Assembly: GCA_963169345.1 (NCBI GenBank)
Contig: CAUJCT010000018.1
Coordinates: forward strand, 38,747-102,746
Direction: 5' to 3'
DNA length: 64,000 nucleotides
Source: Bacteroidota bacterium
GTDB lineage: Bacteria; Bacteroidota; Bacteroidia; NS11-12g; UBA955
Positions 24,843-33,666 of this stretch are shown here, in pieces. Both the position numbers and the translations under genes were made by a program. A model generated the notes under the pieces. That model searched no databases. It had not been told where the DNA came from and was given only the letters and a program-made list of their open reading frames with translations. Every line of letters begins with the position of its first letter. The stretch's first letter is position 1.

Positions 24843-24916
24843 TTCATAGCTTAAATACAATAGATTTACCTAAGTCTAAAGTATTTAATTGATTCATTTA
24901 ATCGCATATATCCAAT

Positions 24917-27900
24917 TTAATTCCTTGTAATAACCTGATAATCGATATCATTTCTCCTTAACTCATCCAGCAGCTCCGGACAAATATTGATTTTGCGCTC
25001 AGAACTGACCAAGTCAAACTGATGCCTTTTCTCTCTGTCGGAAATGGTAAAATTAACAGGCATATCTCCGGCAAATTTTTTGAAAATATTTTCTAACTCA
25101 TCCAGTATGCCATTTGAAATTTGCTTAACTTCAAAATTCATGCTAAGTCCCTTTATATAGCGTTCTTTTACCTCTTCCATTTTTTCACCGGATTGTATGT
25201 TCAGTTCCCATTCTCTTCCTCCTTCTTTTTGCCATCTCGGTGGCTCTATTTTACATCTTAAGACTATGAAATGATTGACGTATAATATCAACCTCAGCTT
25301 GTCGAATACATTGCCAAACGCAAAAAAGGTGTACTGTCCCGAATAATCCTGTAATATAAATTTGGAGTAATTCTTTCCAGTTTTAGTCATGAGGTTGTCT
25401 ACTTTCACAACTATTCCGGCAACCGTTATATTGGGTTTGGTTTTGGCTAAATCACTAATGTTTTCTAACTCTGTCAATGTAGTATTTACTATTGACTGGT
25501 ATTCCACTTTAAAAGTATCCATTGGATGTCTGTTGATGAAAATTCCAACCATCTCTTTTTCAATATTACATTCTTCTAAAATTGAATATTCTTCAACTTT
25601 TGGCATTTGAGGCTCTGACAGGTTTTCTTTACTGCTGCCTCCAAATAGTGAACCTTGATTGCTGATATTATTTTCCTGAGTTCTTGCGCCATATTTTAAC
25701 GCAATCTCAATGCCGCTGTTACCATCTATCTCTGTTAAATACTGGGCTTTGTGAATGGTTTTGTCGAAATCAAATGCACCTCCTTTTGCTAATGCCTCTA
25801 GTGTCTTTTTATTCACAGACCTGAGATTCACCCTTGAACACAATTCAAATATGTTCCTGTAATGACCATTCTTTTCTCTTTCTTCAATAATACTTAATGC
25901 AGGCGATTCACCAACCCCTTTAACTGCACATAAACCAAAACGGATTTCTCCTTTCGAATTAACAGAAAACTGCATATCGCTCTCGTTGACATCCGGCCCC
26001 AATACCGGAACTCCTATGCGTTTGCACTCCTGCATCATATGACTGATTTTATCAATGTTGTTACTGTTGTTGCTCAACACCGCTGCCATATACTCCGCCG
26101 GATAATGCGCTTTTAAATAACCTGTCTGATAAGCTACAAATGCATAACAGGTAGAGTGGGATTTGTTGAATGCGTATGAAGCAAAAGCTTCCCAGTCTTT
26201 CCATATTTTATCACATTTCACAGGATCTAATCCCTTTTCTGTGATCCCTTTCATAAAATCGTCTTTCAGTTTCATCAAGTCGGCAAGGTTCTTTTTTCCC
26301 ATCGCTTTTCTTAATGAATCTGCCTTTCCTTTACTGAAGCCGGCTAATGACTGACTTAGTAACATCACCTGCTCTTGATACACAGTAATACCATAAGTAT
26401 CCGCCAAATACTCTTCAAGTTCAGGAATATCATATACAACCGGCTCTATACCATGTTTTCTTCTGATATAGGTTGGAATATACTCCATTGGTCCCGGCCT
26501 GTACAAAGCATTCATGGCAATCAAATCCTCAAACTTGTCCGGTCGAAGCTCCTTCAGATATTTCTGCATACCCGGACTTTCAAACTGAAATGTACCCGTT
26601 GTGTCTGCTCTCTGATACAACTCAAATGTCTCAACATCGTCCAGCGGTATATTGTCTATGTCAATATCAATATTGTGGTTCTTCTTGATTAAATCCATTG
26701 CTGTCTTGATAATTGACAATGTTTTCAATCCTAAAAAGTCCATCTTTATGACGCCTGCATCTTCAATGACTTTTCCTTCAAATTGTGTTAGTAATAAATT
26801 GGAATCTTTGGCTACAGCAACAGGTACAATTTCTGTAAGGTCTTTAGGTGCTATTATTATACCGGCAGCATGGACTCCTGTGTTTCTTACAGAACCTTCA
26901 AGCAACATTGCCTGTCTTAAAACTTCACCTTCTCTCTGATTGTTTTTGTCGTGATGCCATTCTCTTAACTGCATAACACCGGGAATATCTTCCTGCCTTA
27001 ACAGTATAGTATCTCTGTCATCATCTCCTTCACTCTCCAACTCATCATCTATGATATCTTCCTTAACACCTTCAATTTTTGCATTGATGATTTGCTTTAA
27101 ATTTAAACCCATTGGTCGGGCAGGTACAAGTCTGGTTATAGAATTCGATTCATCCATAGATAAATCCATAACCCTGGCTACATCCTTTAAACTCATTTTA
27201 GCAGCCATCTTACCATAAGTCACAATCTGTGCTACCTGATTACGACCGTATTTATCCACTACATAATCTATCACTTTCTGACGACCTTCATCATCAAAGT
27301 CCGTATCAATATCGGGCATGCTCTTTCTTTCAGGATTCAGAAAACGCTCAAATAGCAAATCGTATTTAATTGGGTCAATATTGGTAATACCTATACAATA
27401 AGCTACAGCACTTCCTGCCGCTGAACCCCTGCCTGGACCAACTACTACTCCTAAATCCCTGCCGGCTTTAATGAAATCAGATACAATTAGAAAGTAACCG
27501 GCAAAACCCATGGTTCGAATTGTAAACAACTCAAATTTTAATCTTTCCTCAATTTCTGAATCTATATCACCATATCTTCTTTTAGCACCTTCCCAGGTTA
27601 ATGCCTCCAGATAATCATCCTGTGATGCATAATTCTCTGGAACTGGAAAGTTAGGCAAAAGAATATCTTTTTTTAAACTTAAGGGCTCAATTTTGTCTAC
27701 TATTTCACCAGTATTTTCAAGTGCTTCCGGGATATCCGAAAACAATTGTGACATCTCTGATTTTGTTTTGAAGTAAAAGTTGTCATTGGGAAACGCGAAT
27801 CTTTTTCCCTTAATAAATTTCTCTTCATCTCCATCCAAATCAGACATCTTGGGTGTGCTCTGCTTTTCTCCTGTATTGACACATAATAATATGTCGTGAG

Positions 27901-28567
27901 CATTGTAATCTTCTTTCTCTACATAGTGCGAATCATTTGTGGCAATGACTTTTAAATCGAATTTTCTGGCAAACTTCATCAATACTTCGTTGACTTTGTC
28001 TTGCTCTGTCATACCATGCCTTTGCAACTCAATGTAATAGTCATCTCCAAAAATATCCAACCACCATTTCAACTCTTTTTCAGCCGCTTCTTCGCCTTTT
28101 TTCATAATAGTTTTAGGCACTATTGCTCCTAAACAACAAGAAGTGGCAATTAATCCTTCATGGTATTTTTCAATCAATGATTTGTCTATCCTGGGCCACT
28201 TACTGTACATGCCCTCTATGTATCCTAATGAACATAATTTTGAAAGATTTTTATACCCTTCCGGATTTTTAGCAAGCAAGAGCTGATGATATCTGATGTC
28301 TTTATCGTCCTTAGTAAATGACTTGCGGTGCCTGTCTTCAACCATGTAAAATTCACATCCTACTATAGCTTTGATTTTTTGCTCTCCTTTGTTGTGCTTT
28401 GCAGCCTCTGCTACAAAATTAAATACCCCAAACATGTTGCCATGATCGGTAATGGCAACAGCCCTTTGCCCATCCGAAACTGCTTTCTTATATAAATTTG
28501 AAATAGAAGCAGCTCCATCCAGTAATGAGAATTGTGTATGACAATGTAAATGAGAAAAATCAGGCAT
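24917..28567 (-). CDS. dnaE: DNA polymerase III subunit alpha
   Basis: 1216 residues counted from the ATG at 28567, where the conserved N-terminus MPDFSHLHCHTQFSLLDG begins; a frame extension upstream to 28645 is not conserved. Order of domains: PHP domain (HLHCHTQFSLLDG, ITDHGNMFG), polymerase palm and active site GRGSAAGSAVAYC and PDIDTDFDDEGR (about residue 420), thumb and tandem HhH region (LRSVNKKTLEALAKGGAFD), then an OB fold (NITVAGIVVKVDN) and a tau-binding C-terminus. This is the replicative polymerase of DnaE type, not PolC. No intein or frame break seen. Confidence 0.97.
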   Translation of the reverse strand: MPDFSHLHCHTQFSLLDGAASISNLYKKAVSDGQRAVAITDHGNMFGVFNFVAEAAKHNKGEQKIKAIVGCEFYMVEDRHRKSFTKDDKDIRYHQLLLAKNPEGYKNLSKLCSLGYIEGMYSKWPRIDKSLIEKYHEGLIATSCCLGAIVPKTIMKKGEEAAEKELKWWLDIFGDDYYIELQRHGMTEQDKVNEVLMKFARKFDLKVIATNDSHYVEKEDYNAHDILLCVNTGEKQSTPKMSDLDGDEEKFIKGKRFAFPNDNFYFKTKSEMSQLFSDIPEALENTGEIVDKIEPLSLKKDILLPNFPVPENYASQDDYLEALTWEGAKRRYGDIDSEIEERLKFELFTIRTMGFAGYFLIVSDFIKAGRDLGVVVGPGRGSAAGSAVAYCIGITNIDPIKYDLLFERFLNPERKSMPDIDTDFDDEGRQKVIDYVVDKYGRNQVAQIVTYGKMAAKMSLKDVARVMDLSMDESNSITRLVPARPMGLNLKQIINAKIEGVKEDIIDDELESEGDDDRDTILLRQEDIPGVMQLREWHHDKNNQREGEVLRQAMLLEGSVRNTGVHAAGIIIAPKDLTEIVPVAVAKDSNLLLTQFEGKVIEDAGVIKMDFLGLKTLSIIKTAMDLIKKNHNIDIDIDNIPLDDVETFELYQRADTTGTFQFESPGMQKYLKELRPDKFEDLIAMNALYRPGPMEYIPTYIRRKHGIEPVVYDIPELEEYLADTYGITVYQEQVMLLSQSLAGFSKGKADSLRKAMGKKNLADLMKLKDDFMKGITEKGLDPVKCDKIWKDWEAFASYAFNKSHSTCYAFVAYQTGYLKAHYPAEYMAAVLSNNSNNIDKISHMMQECKRIGVPVLGPDVNESDMQFSVNSKGEIRFGLCAVKGVGESPALSIIEEREKNGHYRNIFELCSRVNLRSVNKKTLEALAKGGAFDFDKTIHKAQYLTEIDGNSGIEIALKYGARTQENNISNQGSLFGGSSKENLSEPQMPKVEEYSILEECNIEKEMVGIFINRHPMDTFKVEYQSIVNTTLTELENISDLAKTKPNITVAGIVVKVDNLMTKTGKNYSKFILQDYSGQYTFFAFGNVFDKLRLILYVNHFIVLRCKIEPPRWQKEGGREWELNIQSGEKMEEVKERYIKGLSMNFEVKQISNGILDELENIFKKFAGDMPVNFTISDREKRHQFDLVSSERKINICPELLDELRRNDIDYQVITRN

Positions 28568-28684
28568 CTTGATAATTAAATAACGCTTTGTAAATCTAAA
28601 ATTATTTGAATTCTTTTCGTTCATTTGTTGAAAACTTAAGCACAAAAACCAAACCCGGGAGCTTCATCTTTGTAATCATAAGAA

Positions 28685-29929
28685 ATGCAAGCGGAAATTA
28701 TTACAATCGGAGATGAACTATTGATTGGACAAGTAGTGGATACCAATAGTGCATGGATTGGCCAAACCTTAAATAAAGCCAATATCAGAATCAAAAGAAT
28801 TAATTCAATCAGCGACGATGCCGAAGAAATTAAAAGCCAACTTAAAGACTGTCTTAATCGCTCTGAACTGATTATCATAACTGGTGGATTAGGTCCTACT
28901 AAAGATGATATTACCAAGAAAACCCTGGCTGATTTTTTTGGTATGGGCTGGAGAACAGATACTACTGTGCTGTCTCAACTCGAAATGTTTTTTAAAAGTA
29001 GAGGACGTGAAATGCTGGAAGCAAACAAACTGCAGGCTGAATTGCCTGAAAAGTGTTTAACTCTGATGAACGACTGGGGTACTGCTCCCGGTATGTGGTT
29101 CGATGTAGATGATAAAGTTGTGATTAGTTTGCCTGGTGTTCCTTTCGAAATGAAAAATATCATCGAACACAGAGCAATGCCTCTTATTATGAAAAAATTC
29201 ATACAGCCTGAATTGTATCATAAAACCATCGTCACCATCAATGTCCCTGAATCTTTGCTCGCTAAAAAGATAGAATCTGTGGAAGATAGTTTGCCCTCTT
29301 ATATCAAATTAGCTTATCTGCCAAATATGAATATGGTCAGACTCCGTCTTACCGGCAGTGGAGATAATGATATAAAACAGGAAATAGACGCTTACGCAAA
29401 ACAAATTATTGATATTGTAGGGGAGAATGTCGTTGTAGATGAAGACATCACTATGCCTGAACTTATTTTTAGAATGTTAAATGCTAAAGGTAAAACACTC
29501 TCAATTGCCGAAAGTTGTACTGGTGGTTTAATTTCTCATCAAATGACTCTTTTGCCTGGGGCTTCTAAAGTTTTTGTGGGATCTGTAGTGTCTTATAGTA
29601 ATTCTGTAAAACACCACCAATTGGGCGTTGAAAGTACTTTGTTCGAAACAGTTGGTGCAGTCAGTGAACCTGTAGTTACTCAAATGGCAATAGGAGTGAG
29701 GGAGCGTCTTCAAACTGATTACTCGATTGCCGTTTCTGGTATTGCCGGACCAGGTGGTGGATCTGATGAAAAGCCTGTTGGTACTGTGGTAATAGGCGTT
29801 AGCTCTGGTAAAAATACAGTTGTTGTCAGGCAGCATTTTATCGGCGACCGCAGCCATGTTATTGGAAGATCTGCCAATGCTGCTTTTGATATGCTGAGAA
29901 AACTCATGCTGGAAGAACTTGATGAATAA
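28685..29929 (+). CDS. cinA: CinA-like protein (nicotinamide-nucleotide amidase with molybdopterin-binding-like domain)
   Basis: 414 residues. The N-terminal half is the COG1058/MoaB-like domain (ITIGDELLIGQVVDTNS, ITGGLGPTKDD) and the C-terminal half is the PncC deamidase domain (SIAESCTGGLISHQMT, SGIAGPGGGSDEKPVGTV). It recycles NMN and hydrolyses ADP-ribose in the pyridine nucleotide cycle. Full-length two-domain form. A bidirectional terminator separates it from the convergent leucine dehydrogenase. Confidence 0.95.
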   Translation: MQAEIITIGDELLIGQVVDTNSAWIGQTLNKANIRIKRINSISDDAEEIKSQLKDCLNRSELIIITGGLGPTKDDITKKTLADFFGMGWRTDTTVLSQLEMFFKSRGREMLEANKLQAELPEKCLTLMNDWGTAPGMWFDVDDKVVISLPGVPFEMKNIIEHRAMPLIMKKFIQPELYHKTIVTINVPESLLAKKIESVEDSLPSYIKLAYLPNMNMVRLRLTGSGDNDIKQEIDAYAKQIIDIVGENVVVDEDITMPELIFRMLNAKGKTLSIAESCTGGLISHQMTLLPGASKVFVGSVVSYSNSVKHHQLGVESTLFETVGAVSEPVVTQMAIGVRERLQTDYSIAVSGIAGPGGGSDEKPVGTVVIGVSSGKNTVVVRQHFIGDRSHVIGRSANAAFDMLRKLMLEELDE

Positions 29930-29953
29930 TTTTTTTTGATTTTATACTCAATA

Positions 29954-29985
29954 AAAAAAGCCCCGAAATATTTCAGGGCTTTTTT
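29954..29985. terminator. Bidirectional terminator between cinA and leucine dehydrogenase
   Basis: A run of A leads into GCCC, a C/A mismatch, the self-complementary GAAATATTTC, then GGGC and a run of T. With A-tract and T-tract on both sides it can end transcription from both convergent genes. Confidence 0.88.
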
Positions 29986-30003
29986 ATTTTATATCTTAAA
30001 GAA

Positions 30004-31104
30004 TTAAATCTTCGATTGAAGAATCATGGTATCATTAATTCTCTTTTCAGCTAATTTAATTGCAGCAATCTGTGTGTTGATATTGTCTGCATCTGACTTT
30101 TGATAAATACTTAAAACTGTATTGTAAATATTCTCTGCCTGTGACATGGCAATCTCTCTAACATATCCATTGTGTTCGCTGTATACATTTATTAATCCAC
30201 CAGCATTAATCAGGAAATCCGGAGCATAAAAAATACCTTTAGATTTCAACATATCACCATGAATAGTCTCATCTTCTAATTGGTTATTAGCAGCTCCTGA
30301 TACTATCTGGCATTTTAATTTGTTAATATTCTCGGTGTTCAATATTGCACCTAAAGCACAAGGAGCAAATATATCTACGTCCTGCTCAAAAATTTCTTCT
30401 GGTTTTACAATGTTAGCTCCAAATTTATCTGATGCAGTTTTCAAACCGGCTTCAAATATATCACTGGCAGTAATATGCGCACCATCTCTGTGCAATAACT
30501 CTATCAAATGCAAACCAACTTTACCGGTACCTTGTACTGCAATCTTTTTTCCACCTAAATTGTCTGAACCATAAGCTTTCTTAGCACTGGCTTTAATACC
30601 CATGTAAACGCCATAAGCTGTTACAGGACTAGGGTCTCCGCCACCACCCATAATTTCAGGTAAACCTACAACATGGTCTGTCTCCATCTTTATATACTCC
30701 ATGTCTTTGGTTGTAGTACCAACATCTTCTGCTGTGATGTATTTACCACCCAGATTCTCAACAAATCTTCCGAATTTTCTCATCAAGTGCTCTGACTTAT
30801 CCTTAGTAGGGTCGCCAATAATTACCGCTTTAGCTCCTCCTAAATTTAAACCGCTGATGGCAGCTTTGTAAGTCATACCCCTCGATAGTCTCAATGCATC
30901 ATTTATTGCCTCTGCTTCTGTAGCGTAATTCCACATCCTCGTTCCTCCAAGTCCTGGACCTAAAACTGTGTTGTGAATGGCAATAATGGCTTTTAGTCCA
31001 GTGTGGTTGTCCTGGCAAATTAATATTTGCTCATGGTCATATCTGGCTACTTGTGCAAACACGTCAAATTGTGTTTCGTTGATGCTGGCATTCGCTTGGC
31101 TCAT
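30004..31104 (-). CDS. Leucine / branched-chain amino acid dehydrogenase
   Basis: 366 residues of the Glu/Leu/Phe/Val dehydrogenase family. It converts leucine, valine and isoleucine to 2-oxo acids with NAD. The substrate-binding segment GPGLGGTRMW and the catalytic GMTYKAAISGLNLGGAKAVI (Lys80, Lys92) are those of leucine dehydrogenases, shorter than glutamate dehydrogenases. The nucleotide motif is VQGTGKVGLHLIELL. It could feed branched-chain fatty acids, which are common in this phylum. Confidence 0.93.
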   Translation of the reverse strand: MSQANASINETQFDVFAQVARYDHEQILICQDNHTGLKAIIAIHNTVLGPGLGGTRMWNYATEAEAINDALRLSRGMTYKAAISGLNLGGAKAVIIGDPTKDKSEHLMRKFGRFVENLGGKYITAEDVGTTTKDMEYIKMETDHVVGLPEIMGGGGDPSPVTAYGVYMGIKASAKKAYGSDNLGGKKIAVQGTGKVGLHLIELLHRDGAHITASDIFEAGLKTASDKFGANIVKPEEIFEQDVDIFAPCALGAILNTENINKLKCQIVSGAANNQLEDETIHGDMLKSKGIFYAPDFLINAGGLINVYSEHNGYVREIAMSQAENIYNTVLSIYQKSDADNINTQIAAIKLAEKRINDTMILQSKI

Positions 31105-31137
31105 TGTGTATTAAATAGGGTTAAAAATTTAAAGGTG

Positions 31138-31145
31138 CAAAGGTA
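31138..31145 (-). promoter_or_regulatory. Possible -7 element for leucine dehydrogenase
   Basis: On the minus strand it reads TACCTTTG, a perfect TAnnTTTG, 33 bases before the ATG. No TTG at the usual -33 distance, so tentative. Confidence 0.4.
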
Positions 31146-31291
31146 ATCATTAATTATTGATTTATAATGATTGTCATCATATATTTTTATGCTTATCTTG
31201 ATTTTTGAAAATACAAAAAGACTATTGATATTCAGTGCTTTATGGAAATGATTGTTATTGTTTTTTAGAATATTTTACATGTGTCTGTATT

Positions 31292-32245
31292 TCAATTGTT
31301 TGACGCGCGGGACAATCTATCGTTTATTGCCAATCCAAGACCAAATGACGGTAATTTGCATGAAATGATTAGCTCCGGATTATAATTGTCTAATAATCGC
31401 ATATAGTGAAAAAGATTTCTCGCCGCTTCTTCTAATGATTCACTTTTACTTAAATTTAATTGGTAAATGTCTGCATCGTATGTCTTGTCTCCATAAGTCA
31501 ATAAGGCAACTTTCTGATGCCTGTGCAAAAGCAAGGTCTCCTCTATATTATCTGTTAATATGAATTTTGCATGCGGTGAGTAATGCTTGTCCAACTGACC
31601 AGGTGCCAATGGATTGCTGTTCTTGCTGATGTTCAATGTTGGTGTATACCCAATCGTCTGACTGATTGCATCAATTGATAATCCACCTAATCGGACTATT
31701 TCTGACTTTTCCCCAGTGCAATTGACTATTGTGCTTTCAATTCCTACGTCAGAACTACCACCATCCAATATATACGATACTTTATCGCCCAATTGAAGTT
31801 CAACGTGTTCTGCTTTTGTCGGACTGATGTAGCCAAATGGATTCGCACTTGGAGCAGCAATTGGAAAATCAATCTCGTTTAAAAGAGCCAATGTCAAAGG
31901 ATGTCTTGGAATTCGTATCGCCACTAAATCACTCCCGGAAGTGACAATATCCGGAACTAAATCGCTCTTATACAATAATAAAGTCAGTGGACCAGGCCAA
32001 AATTTTTCAGCCAGCTGCTCTGCACTCTCCGGGAAATTTCTGACGTATTTTTTTACTGATTCTATGTCTTTAACATGAAGAATCAATGGATCAAAAAAAG
32101 GTCTGTTCTTTATCTTAAAAATAGAAACAACTGCTTCTTCATTTAAAGCATTTCCAGCTAATCCATAAACAGTCTCAGTAGGAATCCCAACTGTTAATCC
32201 TTGTCTAAGCTTCTCTGCGGCCAACAGAATATCATGGCCTATCAT
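31292..32245 (-). CDS. tsaC: L-threonylcarbamoyladenylate synthase (Sua5 type, two domains)
   Basis: 317 residues: an N-terminal YrdC domain (GIPTETVYGLAGNAL, FKIKNRPFFDPLILH, PSANPFGYISPT) plus a C-terminal Sua5 domain (PGQLDKHYSPHAKF, VALLTYG). It makes the threonylcarbamoyl-AMP used for t6A37 on tRNAs that read ANN codons. Its ATG shares one base with the TGA of the upstream response regulator (TGATG), so the two are translationally coupled. Confidence 0.93.
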   Translation of the reverse strand: MIGHDILLAAEKLRQGLTVGIPTETVYGLAGNALNEEAVVSIFKIKNRPFFDPLILHVKDIESVKKYVRNFPESAEQLAEKFWPGPLTLLLYKSDLVPDIVTSGSDLVAIRIPRHPLTLALLNEIDFPIAAPSANPFGYISPTKAEHVELQLGDKVSYILDGGSSDVGIESTIVNCTGEKSEIVRLGGLSIDAISQTIGYTPTLNISKNSNPLAPGQLDKHYSPHAKFILTDNIEETLLLHRHQKVALLTYGDKTYDADIYQLNLSKSESLEEAARNLFHYMRLLDNYNPELIISCKLPSFGLGLAINDRLSRASNN

Positions 32246-33600
32246 CAGTTGCGTTTTAAATTGTACTTGTCTATTTTATTATAGAGGTGACTGCGCTGAA
32301 TATCAATTTCTACAGCTGTCTTAGCAACATTCCAGTTGTTCTTTTTTAATTTAGCCTCAAGAAATATTGTCTCTGCGTAATCCTTAAAATCCTGAAACTT
32401 GTCGAATTTATCTATTAAAACACTCTGTGTCTTTGAAACCGGTGTTGATGGATTACTGTAAGCTATGACGTCTTCCACAGTGATTTTTGCATCAGATAAA
32501 ATGACTAATCTCTCAATCACGTTTCTTAATTCTCTGATATTTCCTGTCCAGTTCACGTTCTTTAACTCATCCAGTGCTCCGGGTGCAAATGATTTTCTGA
32601 CACCATTGTCCTCGCAAATTTCTTTCAGGAATCTTTCAGCTATTACTGGAATATCATCTACACGTTCATTTAAGGTTGGAACATGAATGACTATCACACT
32701 TAATCTGTGATATAAGTCCATTCTGAAATTGCCGCGTTCTATTTCCTCTGGTAAATTTTTATTGGTCGCTGCCAGAATTCTTACATCTACATTTATAGCT
32801 TTATCTCCTCCAACTCTTTGCAATACGCCTTCCTGAATAACTCTTAAAACCTTTGCTTGTGCAGATAAACTCATATCTCCGATTTCATCCAGAAATAAAG
32901 TGCCTCCATTGGCTTGCTCAAACTTTCCTATGCGCTGTTTAATTGCTGTGGTAAATGAACCTTTTTCATGTCCAAAAAGTTCACTCTCTATTAATTCACT
33001 CGGTATCGCCGCACAATTAACCTCTATTAAAGGCATGTTGGCTCTGTTGCTCTTTTCATGAATCCATCTTGCTACCAATTCTTTGCCCGTTCCGTTTTCA
33101 CCGGTAATTAAAACTCTTGCATCGGTAGGCGCAACTTTTGAAATAGTATCTTTAATCTTCTGTACTGATGGAGTTTCTCCTACTATTTCGCGGGTTTTAG
33201 TTACTTTTCTTCTTAATACCTTAGTCTCAACAACCAGATTGTTTTTCTCTACGGCATTGCGAATGGTAATGAGTAATCTGTTTAAATCTGGGGGCTTAGA
33301 AATGAAATCATAAGCGCCTTTCTTAACAGCTTCAACGGCTATCTCGATTGTACCGTGACCAGATATTAATATAAAAGGTACTTCAGGTGAAATCTCATTG
33401 GCCTTAGCCATTACTTCAAGACCATCCATCCCAGGCATCTTGATATCACATAAAACTACATCATATCCATTGTCCTTGAGCATCTCAAGTCCTTTTTTGC
33501 CGTTTTCTACAATATCTACTTCGTAGTGCTCGGTGGTTAGAATGTTATGCAGGGCGTCCCTGATTGGTTTTTCGTCGTCTATAACTAGGATTCTTGGCAT
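32245..33600 (-). CDS. NtrC-family sigma-54-dependent response regulator
   Basis: 451 residues from the ATG at 33600, next to the receiver start MPRILVIDDEKP; an upstream TTG would add only six residues. Receiver domain 1-120 with phosphorylation site Asp52 (VVLCDIKMPGMDG), AAA+ domain with Walker A GENGTGKELVARW and Walker B GGTLFLDEIGDMS, and a C-terminal Fis-type HTH (WNVAKTAVEIDIQRSHLYNKI). The sigma-54 contact loop reads GSFTTA instead of GAFTGA. No histidine kinase gene is next to it. Confidence 0.93.
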   Translation of the reverse strand: MPRILVIDDEKPIRDALHNILTTEHYEVDIVENGKKGLEMLKDNGYDVVLCDIKMPGMDGLEVMAKANEISPEVPFILISGHGTIEIAVEAVKKGAYDFISKPPDLNRLLITIRNAVEKNNLVVETKVLRRKVTKTREIVGETPSVQKIKDTISKVAPTDARVLITGENGTGKELVARWIHEKSNRANMPLIEVNCAAIPSELIESELFGHEKGSFTTAIKQRIGKFEQANGGTLFLDEIGDMSLSAQAKVLRVIQEGVLQRVGGDKAINVDVRILAATNKNLPEEIERGNFRMDLYHRLSVIVIHVPTLNERVDDIPVIAERFLKEICEDNGVRKSFAPGALDELKNVNWTGNIRELRNVIERLVILSDAKITVEDVIAYSNPSTPVSKTQSVLIDKFDKFQDFKDYAETIFLEAKLKKNNWNVAKTAVEIDIQRSHLYNKIDKYNLKRN

Positions 33601-33666
33601 ACTTGAAAGTGTATTCAAAATTATACAATTCCAAATCTAAGTCAATTAACAAGTTTTAGACAGAAT

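Noticed and set aside
28568..28645. Longer dnaE start at 28645
   Set aside because: DnaE proteins begin at the PHP motif MPDFSHLHCH; the extra 26 residues have no family counterpart.
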